DNA from: Enterobacter huaxiensis
Lineage (GTDB): Bacteria > Pseudomonadota > Gammaproteobacteria > Enterobacterales > Enterobacteriaceae
Length of the DNA: 64,000 nt
Direction of reading: 5' to 3'
Assembly (NCBI RefSeq): GCF_003594935.2
Contig: NZ_CP043342.1
Span: forward strand, 3,100,001-3,164,000
The notes under the pieces are model-generated. The model worked only from the letters and a program-made list of their open reading frames with translations, was not told where the DNA came from and ran no database searches. Shown here one piece after another: positions 41,199-50,212 of the stretch (the stretch's first letter is position 1; every line of letters starts with the position of its first letter). The translations under genes and the position numbers were made by a program.

Positions 41199-43463
41199 CT
41201 ACCCGTTATCTACGGGCGCGCCAAACCACTGATGATACCAGCGTGGTAAATAGTGATCGCGTAAGCGGCGAATTTGCCTGTTATGTTGCGAAAACGTCAC
41301 CGAAATTTGTCCAGAATGAGGCGTATCAAGCCAGGTATACCCCTCCCTCTGGTATCGTCGGACGACTTTCGCAGACGGAAACCGCCACGCGTTATAGCGG
41401 GCCGCCGAGGCCAGCGCTATTTCCCCTTCTGCACGCTGCACCAGCGGCAGAGACGAAGAGGTGTTGCTGCCGTGGTGCGGCACCTGAATCAGTGTAGACC
41501 GAAGATAGCGCCAGCGATGGCTAAGCATTGCCTGTTCCGCCTGAGCTTCGATATCGCCCGTCAGCAAAACGCTCTGCTCGCCATCATCGATTTTAACCAC
41601 GCACGAGCGGTTATTGCCTTTGGCGATGTCTTCTTCACGCGGCCAGTGCACGGCAAAGGTTAACCCCTGCCATTGCCATTTTTGTCCGCGAAAACAGGGG
41701 AGATGTCCGGCCCAGCGCAGCGGGCTTCTTACCCACATTTCTGGCCACGCTTTTTGCAGCGATGGCAGGCCGCCCGCGTGATCGAGGTGTTCGTGGCTCA
41801 CTATCACCCCTTCCGGCCTCAGATGATGCCAGCGCAGCCAGGGAACGATCAGCTGTTGCGCGCTATCCCCACCCGGCCAGGCAAGCCCGGTGTCGTATAA
41901 AACCGCTTTTCCCTGACGCTCAATCACCATTGCCAGCCCCTGCCCGACGTCCAGCATATGCAGCGTCCAGCCGTCCGTTTTCACCGTCCTCCATAGAGGA
42001 AATGTCAGCATGATACTCAGGGTCAGGCAAACGGCAGGCAGGACCTTCCACGCCCGGAAACGCCAGCCAATAATGGCAAGCCACGGCAGCAGCGTCATAT
42101 ATTGCCACCGCTCGTCCACATTCTGCCAACCGTCCGGCAGGCGTGCCAGCAGCAAGAACAGCCCTGCCAGAGACTTATCTGCCGCAAACCAGAGGGCGTG
42201 CTCCAGCGTGTGCAGAGGGAAAAGGTGTAAAAACATACCGAGCAGTATCAACGGAACGGAAATAAACGTCACCAGAGGCACGGCGAACAGATTTGCCACC
42301 AGTGAGGAGAGCGTAAAGCCATGGAAAATCAGAACCTGTAACGGTAGCAACAGAAGCAGCATTCCCACCTGCAAATAGAAAAGATTAGCCAGTGGGCGCC
42401 ACTTGCGCACCCAGTGCCAGTGCGGGAGAGGTAGCCATTGGTACCAGAAGATTAATGCAGCAACCGCAAACGCCGACAAGGCGAGGCTTTGCGACAGCGC
42501 GGCCATGGGGTCGAGAACCAGGATTGCAGCCACGCAGGTCGTCCACATTTGCCAGGGTGACCATTGACGGCCGCTTATCCGCAACGCGGCCACCACCGCC
42601 AGCGAGATGATAGTGCGCAATGCCGGCGGCTGTAGCCCCGTTAGCCACGCGTAAAATGCTGCAGACAGAAGGCCTGCCAGCAAGGGGGTTTGCCAGCGGA
42701 TCCAGCGGCACGGCAAGAAAAACTGGAACCCTCTCATCAGTAACCAAACCACGGAGGCCGCCAGCGCGATGTGCAAACCTGAAATCGCCATCAGGTGTAA
42801 CGTGCCGGTTTCTCGCATCAGGTCTTTTATTTCCCGCGAAACATTCAGGCGCTCCCCCATTCCCAGCCCGAGCATCACGGGTGCCCACTGAAATGAAGAG
42901 AGCGAAGCCTGCAGTGACGACAGGTACTGCGAGCGAAGGCTGCAGCGGCCATCGATGACCTCAGCCTGCGTAAATCGCCCGGTCAGCGTTTGATGCCGGG
43001 CAAACGCATTTTGCTGGGTATCATACCCACCGTCGTTTAACTCACCGTGTACGGCCCTGAGGCGCAGCGTCATGGCCCAGCGCTGGCCCGCGCAGACCTT
43101 TTGCGGCAGGTAGTTGCCGTACAGCGTTATGCCCGTTGCGGCATGCCATCGCTTTCCGTTAAGCCTGACAATGTTTACCTGGTGCACCGTTGCCCCGTCG
43201 GTAGCGCCGATCGTGACTTCAGCCTGCTGCGGCCCGGTCGTCAGGTGATTCATCGGCCACACGCTCTCCTGCGCCGCCAGTATGCCCCAGCAAAAAAAGA
43301 GCAAAGCAATGCCGGTAAACATTCCCCATTTTTTCTGCTGCAGGGCGAATGCTGTCCCGACGATAATCATCGTCCAGACGCTCTGCATCCCCGGCAGCAC
43401 GGGTAACCAGTAAAGCGGAATAATGGCCAGAATGGCGCAAACGCTGATGACGGGTATTCCCAT
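41199..43463 (-). CDS. ycaI: YcaI, ComEC/Rec2-family DNA channel protein
   Basis: Member of the ComEC family that carries DNA across the inner membrane in naturally competent bacteria. E. coli YcaI is implicated in use of DNA as nutrient. 754 aa: N-terminal soluble domain between membrane helices, the Competence domain with ETGTLHLMAISGLHIALAA (near 220-240) and about eight helices, then a metallo-beta-lactamase domain with HEHLDHAGG and PHHGSNTSSSLP. I chose the ATG at 43463 with GGGAGG upstream, giving the E. coli length; 43517 would add 18 residues without support. Confidence 0.94.
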   Translation of the reverse strand: MGIPVISVCAILAIIPLYWLPVLPGMQSVWTMIIVGTAFALQQKKWGMFTGIALLFFCWGILAAQESVWPMNHLTTGPQQAEVTIGATDGATVHQVNIVRLNGKRWHAATGITLYGNYLPQKVCAGQRWAMTLRLRAVHGELNDGGYDTQQNAFARHQTLTGRFTQAEVIDGRCSLRSQYLSSLQASLSSFQWAPVMLGLGMGERLNVSREIKDLMRETGTLHLMAISGLHIALAASVVWLLMRGFQFFLPCRWIRWQTPLLAGLLSAAFYAWLTGLQPPALRTIISLAVVAALRISGRQWSPWQMWTTCVAAILVLDPMAALSQSLALSAFAVAALIFWYQWLPLPHWHWVRKWRPLANLFYLQVGMLLLLLPLQVLIFHGFTLSSLVANLFAVPLVTFISVPLILLGMFLHLFPLHTLEHALWFAADKSLAGLFLLLARLPDGWQNVDERWQYMTLLPWLAIIGWRFRAWKVLPAVCLTLSIMLTFPLWRTVKTDGWTLHMLDVGQGLAMVIERQGKAVLYDTGLAWPGGDSAQQLIVPWLRWHHLRPEGVIVSHEHLDHAGGLPSLQKAWPEMWVRSPLRWAGHLPCFRGQKWQWQGLTFAVHWPREEDIAKGNNRSCVVKIDDGEQSVLLTGDIEAQAEQAMLSHRWRYLRSTLIQVPHHGSNTSSSLPLVQRAEGEIALASAARYNAWRFPSAKVVRRYQREGYTWLDTPHSGQISVTFSQHNRQIRRLRDHYLPRWYHQWFGAPVDNG

Positions 43464-43622
43464 TTTTACCTCCCTGTTCAGGGCAGTATGCAGGGAGCGC
43501 TTTCCAGCGTCAGGCAAGAAAAACGTGTGTTACGGCGGGCGCTGCAAGGTTTTTATGGGTTTGCAGTAAAAGCAAAGAGGAAGTGCGGCACGCGTTCAGA
43601 AGTGCGGGCGAGGCATACAAAA

Positions 43623-43642
43623 AAAGCACCCAAAGGTGCTTT
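43623..43642 (-). terminator. ihfB terminator
   Basis: AAAGCACC-TTTG-GGTGCTTT on the minus strand, followed by a T run, 34 bp past the ihfB stop. Confidence 0.85.
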
Positions 43643-43675
43643 CTTTTAAACCCAGTTTAACCCTGATGGCTAAAC

Positions 43676-43963
43676 TCAGTTACCGTAAATATTGGCGCGA
43701 TCGCGCAGTTCTTTACCCGGCTTAAAGTGTGGAACGTACTTACCTTCCAGCTCGACTTTGTCGCCAGTCTTCGGGTTACGCCCGGTACGTGGAGCACGAT
43801 AGTGCAAAGAAAAACTACCGAAACCGCGGATTTCAATGCGCTCGCCCTGGGCAAGAGTGGTGGCCATATGCTCCAGCATCTCTTTAACAGCATCTTCCAC
43901 AGCCTTAGCCGGGACATGCGGTTGCTGACTGGCAAGTCTTTCAATCAATTCTGACTTGGTCAT
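43676..43963 (-). CDS. ihfB: Integration host factor beta subunit
   Basis: Small DNA-bending protein, dimer with IhfA; acts in recombination, replication and promoter architecture. 95 aa, nearly identical to the E. coli protein as I recall it: [12 protein letters not shown]-terminus, [11 protein letters not shown] and the beta-arm with the intercalating proline in RTGRNPKTG. One extra residue (Asn) closes the protein. The ATG at 43963 is preceded by CCGGAGGAAT. The longer frame from 43984 would bypass that ribosome-binding site. Follows rpsA as in E. coli. Confidence 0.97.
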   Translation of the reverse strand: MTKSELIERLASQQPHVPAKAVEDAVKEMLEHMATTLAQGERIEIRGFGSFSLHYRAPRTGRNPKTGDKVELEGKYVPHFKPGKELRDRANIYGN

Positions 43964-44011
43964 GATTCCTCCGGTTCCTTTCAAACCAATTAGCTGAACA
44001 GCTCATTAAAC

Positions 44012-44033
44012 AAGGGCGGCCGTAGCCGCCCTT
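44012..44033 (-). terminator. Hairpin between rpsA and ihfB
   Basis: AAGGGCGGC-TACG-GCCGCCCTT on the minus strand followed by GTTTAAT. A strong stem with a weak T tract: partial termination after rpsA is likely, with some readthrough into ihfB. Confidence 0.7.
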
Positions 44034-44133
44034 TGTTATTGATTACAGGACGAATCCTGCAATCTGTCAAGTCTGCTCCTCATCCTTCTCGCTGTAAATG
44101 CGTTACAGCTCAAATGATGGTGAGAACTTGATA

Positions 44134-45807
44134 TTACTCGCCTTTAGCTGCTTTGAAAGCTTCAGCCATTGCGTTGTTAGAGAAGTTTGCATCTTCCTGT
44201 TTGTTAACAGTTGCGATTGCATCTTTCTCATCAGCTTCGTCTTTAGCACGAACAGACAGGCTGATTGCACGGTTCTTACGGTCAACACCGGTGAACTTAG
44301 CTTCAACGTCGTCGCCAACGCTCAGAACCAGAGTTGCATCTTCAACGCGGTCACGTGAAGCTTCGGAAGCGCGCAGGTAACCTTCAACGCCGTCAGCCAG
44401 TTCTACGGTTGCGCCTTTAGCGTCAACTGCAGTCACTTTACCGTTTACGATTGCGCCTTTCTTGTTCAGTGCAACCCAGTTGTTGAACGGATCTTCTGCG
44501 AGCTGTTTAACGCCCAGGGAGATACGCTCACGCTCTGCGTCAACCTGCAGAACAACTGCAGCGATTTCGTCGCCTTTTTTGTATTCACGTACTGCTTCTT
44601 CGCCTGCAACGTTCCAGGAGATGTCAGACAGGTGAACCAGGCCATCGATGCCGCCGTCCAGGCCGATGAAGATACCGAAGTCAGTGATAGACTTGATTTT
44701 ACCTTCAACACGGTCGCCCTTGTTGTGGGTTTCCGCGAACTGCTGCCATGGGTTGTTTTTGCACTGCTTCAGGCCCAGGGAGATACGACGACGTTCTTCG
44801 TCGATATCCAGAACCATCACTTCCACTACATCACCAACGTTAACAACTTTGGATGGGTGGATGTTTTTGTTGGTCCAGTCCATTTCGGAAACGTGCACCA
44901 GGCCTTCAACGCCTTCTTCGATTTCAACGAAGCAGCCGTAGTCAGTCAGGTTGGTAACGCGACCAGTCAGTTTAGTACCTTCTGGGTAACGCTTAGCGAT
45001 AGCTACCCATGGATCTTCGCCCAGCTGTTTCAGGCCGAGGGATACACGAGTACGTTCGCGGTCGAACTTCAGCACTTTAACAGTGATTTCGTCGCCAACG
45101 TTCACGATTTCGCTTGGGTGCTTAACGCGTTTCCACGCCATGTCGGTGATGTGCAGCAGGCCATCAACGCCGCCCAGGTCAACGAATGCGCCGTAGTCAG
45201 TGAGGTTCTTAACGATACCTTTGACTTCCATGCCTTCCTGCAGGTTTTCCAGCAGCTGATCGCGTTCTGCGCTGTTTTCGGATTCGATAACGGCACGACG
45301 GGATACAACAACGTTGTTACGCTTCTGGTCCAGCTTGATTACTTTGAACTCAAGCTCTTTGCCTTCAAGGTGCAGGGTGTCACGGACTGGACGAACGTCT
45401 ACCAGTGAACCTGGCAGGAACGCACGAATACCATTCAGCTCAACAGTGAAGCCGCCTTTAACTTTGCCGTTGATAACACCGACTACAGTTTCAGCTTCTT
45501 CGTAAGCTTTTTCCAGCGTGATCCAAGCTTCGTGACGCTTAGCTTTCTCACGGGACAGCAGGGTTTCACCGAAGCCGTCTTCCACTGCATCCAGAGCAAC
45601 GTCAACTTCGTCACCAACCTGGATTTCCAGCTCGCCCTGGGCGTTTTTGAACTGCTCTGCCGGAATGGCGGACTCAGATTTCAGACCGGCGTCAACCAGT
45701 ACTACGTCTTTGTCGATAGCAACAACAACACCACGAACGATGGAACCCGGACGGGTTTCGATTGTTTTTAAGGATTCTTCAAATAGTTGAGCAAAAGATT
45801 CAGTCAT
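44134..45807 (-). CDS. rpsA: 30S ribosomal protein S1
   Basis: RNA-binding ribosomal protein that brings mRNAs to the 30S subunit. 557 aa as in E. coli, with six S1 (OB-fold) domains in tandem; repeats such as [37 protein letters not shown] and [19 protein letters not shown] mark domains 3 to 5. Codon use is strongly biased, which gives long shadow frames on the opposite strand. It has no strong Shine-Dalgarno; translation depends on leader structure and is autoregulated by S1 in E. coli. Confidence 0.98.
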   Translation of the reverse strand: MTESFAQLFEESLKTIETRPGSIVRGVVVAIDKDVVLVDAGLKSESAIPAEQFKNAQGELEIQVGDEVDVALDAVEDGFGETLLSREKAKRHEAWITLEKAYEEAETVVGVINGKVKGGFTVELNGIRAFLPGSLVDVRPVRDTLHLEGKELEFKVIKLDQKRNNVVVSRRAVIESENSAERDQLLENLQEGMEVKGIVKNLTDYGAFVDLGGVDGLLHITDMAWKRVKHPSEIVNVGDEITVKVLKFDRERTRVSLGLKQLGEDPWVAIAKRYPEGTKLTGRVTNLTDYGCFVEIEEGVEGLVHVSEMDWTNKNIHPSKVVNVGDVVEVMVLDIDEERRRISLGLKQCKNNPWQQFAETHNKGDRVEGKIKSITDFGIFIGLDGGIDGLVHLSDISWNVAGEEAVREYKKGDEIAAVVLQVDAERERISLGVKQLAEDPFNNWVALNKKGAIVNGKVTAVDAKGATVELADGVEGYLRASEASRDRVEDATLVLSVGDDVEAKFTGVDRKNRAISLSVRAKDEADEKDAIATVNKQEDANFSNNAMAEAFKAAKGE

Positions 45808-45905
45808 GTTTAATCTTCAGGTTAATATAACGTCCACCTGGCTCCGTGCCGGATGGGGTTGTTTCACATACCCGCCGTCAATCCATTGCAGCGGGGGTAC
45901 TACTA
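45808..45905 (-). promoter_or_regulatory. rpsA structured leader (S1 autoregulatory region)
   Basis: The minus-strand leader lacks a good Shine-Dalgarno (only GAAG before the ATG) and contains the hairpin CAGGT...ACCTG with a GGA in its loop, matching the E. coli rpsA leader in the last 50 bases as I recall it. S1 in excess would displace ribosomes here. Confidence 0.55.
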
Positions 45906-45917
45906 AATCGGTCGCGA

Positions 45918-46601
45918 TTACGCGAGTGCCAGTTTCTGGCGCGCATATTGTAGCGCTTTTTCAATCACTTGCTCAATAGTTAAACTGGTCGAATCCAGAA
46001 CTAATGCATCTTCTGCAGGAACAAGTGGTGCGACGGCGCGGTTACGATCGCGGTCATCGCGCTCTTTTATCTCGGATAAAAGGCGATCAAAGTTAACACT
46101 AAACCCCTTTTCCTGCAACTGAAGCATGCGGCGTTGAGCACGTTCTTCCGAAGAGGCGTCAAGGAAAATTTTCACAGGTGCATCAGGGAATACCACCGTG
46201 CCCATATCACGGCCGTCAGCGATCAGGCCAGGTGCTTCCCGGAACCCACGCTGGCGGCGTAACAACGCTTCACGAACGCGCGGGAATGCCGCTACCTGAG
46301 AGGCTGCGTTAGCCACGTCCTGCGTGCGGATCTCGCCGCTCACGTCTTCCCCTTCCAGGATCACTTCAAGGTTGCCGTCAGTGGAGACGAAACGCACATC
46401 CAGATGCGCAGCCAGCGGTACCAGCGCCTCTTCAGACGCCACATCCACATGGTGGTGCAGCGCAGCCAGAGCCAGAACGCGATAGATTGCTCCCGAGTCT
46501 AAAAGATGCCATTGCAATGCTTCTGCCATCGCTTTACACAGGGTACCTTTCCCTGCGCCACTAGGCCCATCAATGGTGATTACCGGGGCAACTGCCGTCA
46601 T
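45918..46601 (-). CDS. cmk: Cytidylate kinase
   Basis: Phosphorylates CMP and dCMP with ATP. 227 aa as in E. coli. P-loop GPSGAGKGT (residues 12-20), the CMP-binding insert (about 60-160) with [13 protein letters not shown], and the lid RDDRDRNR near 185. Upstream of rpsA on the same strand with a 110-bp leader region between. In E. coli ycaL lies between aroA and cmk; here only 185 bp separate them. Confidence 0.97.
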   Translation of the reverse strand: MTAVAPVITIDGPSGAGKGTLCKAMAEALQWHLLDSGAIYRVLALAALHHHVDVASEEALVPLAAHLDVRFVSTDGNLEVILEGEDVSGEIRTQDVANAASQVAAFPRVREALLRRQRGFREAPGLIADGRDMGTVVFPDAPVKIFLDASSEERAQRRMLQLQEKGFSVNFDRLLSEIKERDDRDRNRAVAPLVPAEDALVLDSTSLTIEQVIEKALQYARQKLALA

Positions 46602-46755
46602 CTTTTTCTCCTTAATTAAGGCATACCGTTAACATGAACGCCGCGCATTATACGCATCAACGTACGCAACTGTTACCTTTGCGTGCAAATTACGAAATGA
46701 TTGAAGCAGAGTGTAGAAGAAATGGGCGGGAATGATCGTCAGGAAGCGTAAGGAA
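46602..46755. other. Intergenic region upstream of cmk
   Basis: About 150 bp, no reading frame. This is where ycaL sits in E. coli; no ycaL remnant is recognisable. It should hold the cmk promoter. Confidence 0.5.
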
Positions 46756-46779
46756 ATGCCGCACCCGATGATGCGGCAT
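46756..46779 (-). terminator. Hairpin after aroA
   Basis: ATGCCGCA-TCATCGGG-TGCGGCAT, 8-bp perfect stem 8 bp after the aroA stop. T run is poor (TTCCTTACG on the minus strand). Confidence 0.6.
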
Positions 46780-46786
46780 GATGTTA

Positions 46787-48070
46787 TCAGGCCGGCGTGC
46801 TAATGCGCGCCAGCTGCTCGAAGTAGTCCGGGAAGGTTTTCGCCGTACATTTCGGGTCAAGAATGGTTACAGGCGTATCCGACAGCGCCACCAGCGAGAA
46901 GCACATTGCCATACGGTGATCGTTGTAGGTTCCGATTTCCGCAAACTGCAGTTTTGCCGGCGGAGTCACGCGAATATAATCTTCGCCCTCTTCTACCTCT
47001 GCACCCACTTTGCGCAGCTCGGTCGCCATTGCGAACAGACGGTCCGTCTCTTTCACGCGCCAGTTGTAGATATTACGCAGCGTGGTGGTGCCTTTAGCAA
47101 ACAGCGCCGCCGTGGCGATGGTCATCGCCGCATCCGGGATATGGTTCATGTCCATATCAATGGCATTCAGCTCACCGTGCGTACAGGAGATGAAGTCATC
47201 GCCCCAGGTCACAACCGCGCCCATTTTTTCCAGCACGTCCGCAAAACGGATGTCGCCCTGCACGCTGTTACGGCCAATACCGGTCACTTTTACCGTGCCG
47301 CCTTTAATCGCCCCTGCGGCCAGAAAGTAGGATGCGGATGACGCATCACCTTCAACCAGGTAGCTGCCCGGAGACTGGTACTGCTGCGCCCCGCGCACCA
47401 CGAAGCGCTGATAAGACTGGTTTTCCACCTCAACGCCGAAGGTTTTCATCAGGTGCAGCGTGATATCAATGTACGGTTTGGAAACCAGATCGCCCTTGAT
47501 GCTGATAACCGTATCCTGCGGTGCCAGCGGTGCGGTCATCAGCAGTGCGGTCAGGAACTGACTGGAGACGCTGCCGTCAACCTCAACGCTGCCGCCGGTA
47601 AAGCCGCCGCGCAGACGCAGCGGCGGATAGTTTTCCTGCTCCAGATAGTCAATCTGCGCGCCGCCCTGACGAAGGGCGTCCACCAGATGACCAATCGGGC
47701 GCTCTTTCATACGCGGTTCGCCGGTCAGCACGATGTTATTGCTTCCCAGGCACAGGGCCGCCGCCAGCGGACGCATCGCGGTACCCGCGTTGCCCAGGAA
47801 CAGCTCAAGCGCTTCTGCGCACTGTAATGCACCGCCGTTGCCGATCACTTCACAACGGGTACGGTCAGCAGACAGCGTGTAGTGAACTCCCAACGCTTTC
47901 AGCGCATTGAGCATATGGCGAACGTCATCGCTGTCCAGCAGGTTTGTGAGGACGGTGGTGCCGTTTGCCAGAGCTGCCAGCAGCAGAGCGCGGTTCGAGA
48001 CACTTTTTGAACCAGGCAGATTAATGGTGCCATCTACCCGCGCGATAGGTTGTAACGTCAGGGATTCCAT
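46787..48070 (-). CDS. aroA: EPSP synthase (3-phosphoshikimate 1-carboxyvinyltransferase)
   Basis: Sixth step of the shikimate pathway, joining PEP to shikimate 3-phosphate. 427 aa as in E. coli. Substrate loops [12 protein letters not shown] (20-31), [13 protein letters not shown] (near 89-101, with the PEP-binding glycine of the glyphosate-sensitive type) and [14 protein letters not shown] are intact. Co-transcribed with serC; a hairpin in the 71-bp gap modulates readthrough. Confidence 0.98.
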   Translation of the reverse strand: MESLTLQPIARVDGTINLPGSKSVSNRALLLAALANGTTVLTNLLDSDDVRHMLNALKALGVHYTLSADRTRCEVIGNGGALQCAEALELFLGNAGTAMRPLAAALCLGSNNIVLTGEPRMKERPIGHLVDALRQGGAQIDYLEQENYPPLRLRGGFTGGSVEVDGSVSSQFLTALLMTAPLAPQDTVISIKGDLVSKPYIDITLHLMKTFGVEVENQSYQRFVVRGAQQYQSPGSYLVEGDASSASYFLAAGAIKGGTVKVTGIGRNSVQGDIRFADVLEKMGAVVTWGDDFISCTHGELNAIDMDMNHIPDAAMTIATAALFAKGTTTLRNIYNWRVKETDRLFAMATELRKVGAEVEEGEDYIRVTPPAKLQFAEIGTYNDHRMAMCFSLVALSDTPVTILDPKCTAKTFPDYFEQLARISTPA

Positions 48071-48103
48071 GAAAACTAAACTCTCAACTCAACATAATAA
48101 AAA

Positions 48104-48125
48104 CCCCGCAGCAGCGGCTGCGGGG
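48104..48125 (-). terminator. Intercistronic terminator between serC and aroA
   Basis: CCCCGCAGC-CGCT-GCTGCGGGG on the minus strand followed by TTTTTATTATG. A full intrinsic terminator inside the operon, 16 bp after serC, so aroA should be expressed at a fraction of serC level. Confidence 0.8.
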
Positions 48126-48141
48126 GTGAAAAACAGCGCGA

Positions 48142-49230
48142 TTAACCGTGGCGACGTTCGAAGTCGATCATGAAATCGGTCAACATCTTAACGCCTTCAA
48201 GCGGCATGGCGTTATAGATGGAAGCACGCATGCCCCCCACCACGCGGTGGCCTTTCAGCGCGTGCAGGCCAGCGGCGAACGACGCTTCCAGGAAGACTTT
48301 ATCCAGGCTGCTGTCTGCCAGCTGGAACGGCACGTTCATGCGCGAACGGTTAGCTTTCGCTACGTCGTTGCGGTAGAAATCACTCTTATCAATTACGCCG
48401 TACAGCAGGTCCGCTTTTTGCTGATTGACCTTGTCCATCTGCGCCACACCGCCGTTTTGTTTCAGCCACTTGAACACCAGGCCGGAAAGATACCAGGCAA
48501 ACGTCGGCGGGGTGTTAAACATAGAGTCGTTATCGTTAAGTACCGTGTAATCAAGGATTGACGGGCAAGACTTATGGGCTTTACCCAACAGATCTTCGCG
48601 CACAATGACGATAGTCAGGCCAGCCGGGCCGATATTTTTCTGCGCACCGGCGTAGATTACGCCGTAACGGCTGACGTCCAGCGGCGTGGACAGAATGGTA
48701 GACGAGAGATCCGCCGTCACAACGACGTTCTCGCCAAAACCTGGCTCTTCGTGAATGGCGATACCGTCGATAGTTTCGTTCGGGCAGTAGTGGAGATACG
48801 CGGCGTTATCAGAAAGCTGCCACTCGCTCATCGGCTTCACGGCACGCAGACCGTCAACGGTCACTTTGGCGTCGATAACGTTTGGTGAGCAATATTTATG
48901 TGCTTCTTTAACCGCGCTGGCAGCCCAGTAGCCCGCATCAACGTAGTCAGCGGTGGTTTTATCACCGAGCAGGTTCAACGGGATACCGGCGAACTGACCG
49001 CGCCCCCCGCCGTGGCAGAACAATACTTTGTAGTTCGAGGGAATGTTCAGCAGATCGCGAAAATCCTTTTCTGCCTCTTCCGCCACCTGAATAAATTCTT
49101 TACCACGGTGGCTGATTTCCATCACCGACGTACCCAGACCGTTCCAGTCACACAGCTCCTGCTGAGCCTGTTTGAGTACATCTGCCGGTAACATTGCCGG
49201 ACCTGAACTGAAATTAAAGACTTGAGCCAT
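48142..49230 (-). CDS. serC: Phosphoserine aminotransferase
   Basis: PLP enzyme for phosphohydroxypyruvate to phosphoserine, and also for a step of pyridoxal phosphate synthesis. 362 aa as in E. coli. PLP lysine in [12 protein letters not shown] (near 198), cofactor region [11 protein letters not shown] (near 74-84). First gene of the serC-aroA operon, which links serine and aromatic pathways. A CRP-like site lies about 100 bp upstream. Confidence 0.97.
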   Translation of the reverse strand: MAQVFNFSSGPAMLPADVLKQAQQELCDWNGLGTSVMEISHRGKEFIQVAEEAEKDFRDLLNIPSNYKVLFCHGGGRGQFAGIPLNLLGDKTTADYVDAGYWAASAVKEAHKYCSPNVIDAKVTVDGLRAVKPMSEWQLSDNAAYLHYCPNETIDGIAIHEEPGFGENVVVTADLSSTILSTPLDVSRYGVIYAGAQKNIGPAGLTIVIVREDLLGKAHKSCPSILDYTVLNDNDSMFNTPPTFAWYLSGLVFKWLKQNGGVAQMDKVNQQKADLLYGVIDKSDFYRNDVAKANRSRMNVPFQLADSSLDKVFLEASFAAGLHALKGHRVVGGMRASIYNAMPLEGVKMLTDFMIDFERRHG

Positions 49231-49330
49231 TTCCCCTCACCACGCTAAAAGCCATAAGTTATAACTGTGGATATCGGTTTTATCATTCAGTGACACGCGC
49301 CGCAATGTCTAAAACTTATGGCCGGCAAAA

Positions 49331-49346
49331 TGTGTCCGTCGTCACA
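49331..49346. promoter_or_regulatory. CRP-like site upstream of serC
   Basis: TGTGTCCGTCGTCACA, close to the TGTGA-N6-TCACA consensus (one mismatch in one arm), centred about 108 bp from the serC start. E. coli serC is repressed by cAMP-CRP. Confidence 0.5.
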
Positions 49347-49392
49347 CAAAACAATCTGCCATCTCGCTGTCTCAAAACCGACAAAATGGCTG

Positions 49393-50085
49393 TCAGGTAA
49401 TACGTTTGGCCCGGCTTACCTTCGTCCATTCTGGATTCTTACAGCGAGGGCATAATTGATGATCGCCCGCATGCATCCCCACGACATGGCTGCATTTTAT
49501 ACAGGCATACTCCCCGGTTTCCGGTACGACCCGAAACCGCTCAATCAACATATCCGGCAGGATACACAGTCCTGGCTTAACATCGTCGTCAGCGTAGTAA
49601 TAGACGCTGATTTGCCCATTGGTTTCCATAATCGCCAGCCGCACCTGCCCCAGCTGTTCCACGCTGCTCAGGCGCAGCTCCATAAAGAACTCAAACTCGG
49701 TCATGTTGGCACTTTTTACATTCTGCCAGGCAAGCTGTCCGTCCTCCACGATCACCACCGGCTTCCCTTCAAGAAGATCTTCCAGTTTTTCGCTTTTCGA
49801 CATTAGCCACATCACCAGCCGGTACAGCAATGCCAGTGAGACAAAAACGATAAACACCGGCACCATCGGCACATCATCGTAAAACGCAACGTCCCCCGCC
49901 GCCGACCCCAGCGTCAGGATGATCAACACTTCGAAAAGCGACATCTGCCGAACGCCACGGCGCCCGGTAATTTTGAGGAAAAGGAAGACCAAAACGAAGG
50001 TATACAGGCTACGCAACGCCACTTCGCCTAAAAATTCAGGGGGGACTTTATCAAACGCCATCCGTTGGAGATCAAATGCTTTCAT
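49393..50085 (-). CDS. ycaP: YcaP, DUF421 membrane protein with C-terminal zinc ribbon
   Basis: Inner-membrane protein of unknown role, 230 aa as in E. coli. Two or three membrane helices (about 25-100), including LFEVLIILTLGSAAGDVAFY, then a cytoplasmic DUF421 domain with GKPVVIVEDGQL. The C-terminal tail carries two Cys pairs, C195/C198 and C212/C215 (CIKC and CPRC), a rubredoxin- or zinc-ribbon-like motif absent from most DUF421 proteins I know. Divergent from ycaO, sharing a 127-bp control region. Confidence 0.88.
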   Translation of the reverse strand: MKAFDLQRMAFDKVPPEFLGEVALRSLYTFVLVFLFLKITGRRGVRQMSLFEVLIILTLGSAAGDVAFYDDVPMVPVFIVFVSLALLYRLVMWLMSKSEKLEDLLEGKPVVIVEDGQLAWQNVKSANMTEFEFFMELRLSSVEQLGQVRLAIMETNGQISVYYYADDDVKPGLCILPDMLIERFRVVPETGEYACIKCSHVVGMHAGDHQLCPRCKNPEWTKVSRAKRIT

Positions 50086-50212
50086 TTTTCTATGCCTTAA
50101 CAGTCAGTTACTGCCACTAAGCATAGCCCAGCCATTTATTTTCGCCGAAGATAGCACCCGTCACGCAAAACCCGTATCATTGCGCGCTTTACGTACGATA
50201 AAAGTGAACGCC

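Noticed and set aside
44632..45408. 258-codon plus-strand frame across rpsA
   Set aside because: Repetitive translation reflecting the S1 repeats read backwards; not a gene.
49919..50212. N-terminal extension of ycaO by 98 codons
   Set aside because: This part is antisense to ycaP; the ATG at 50213 gives the E. coli length and conserved start.
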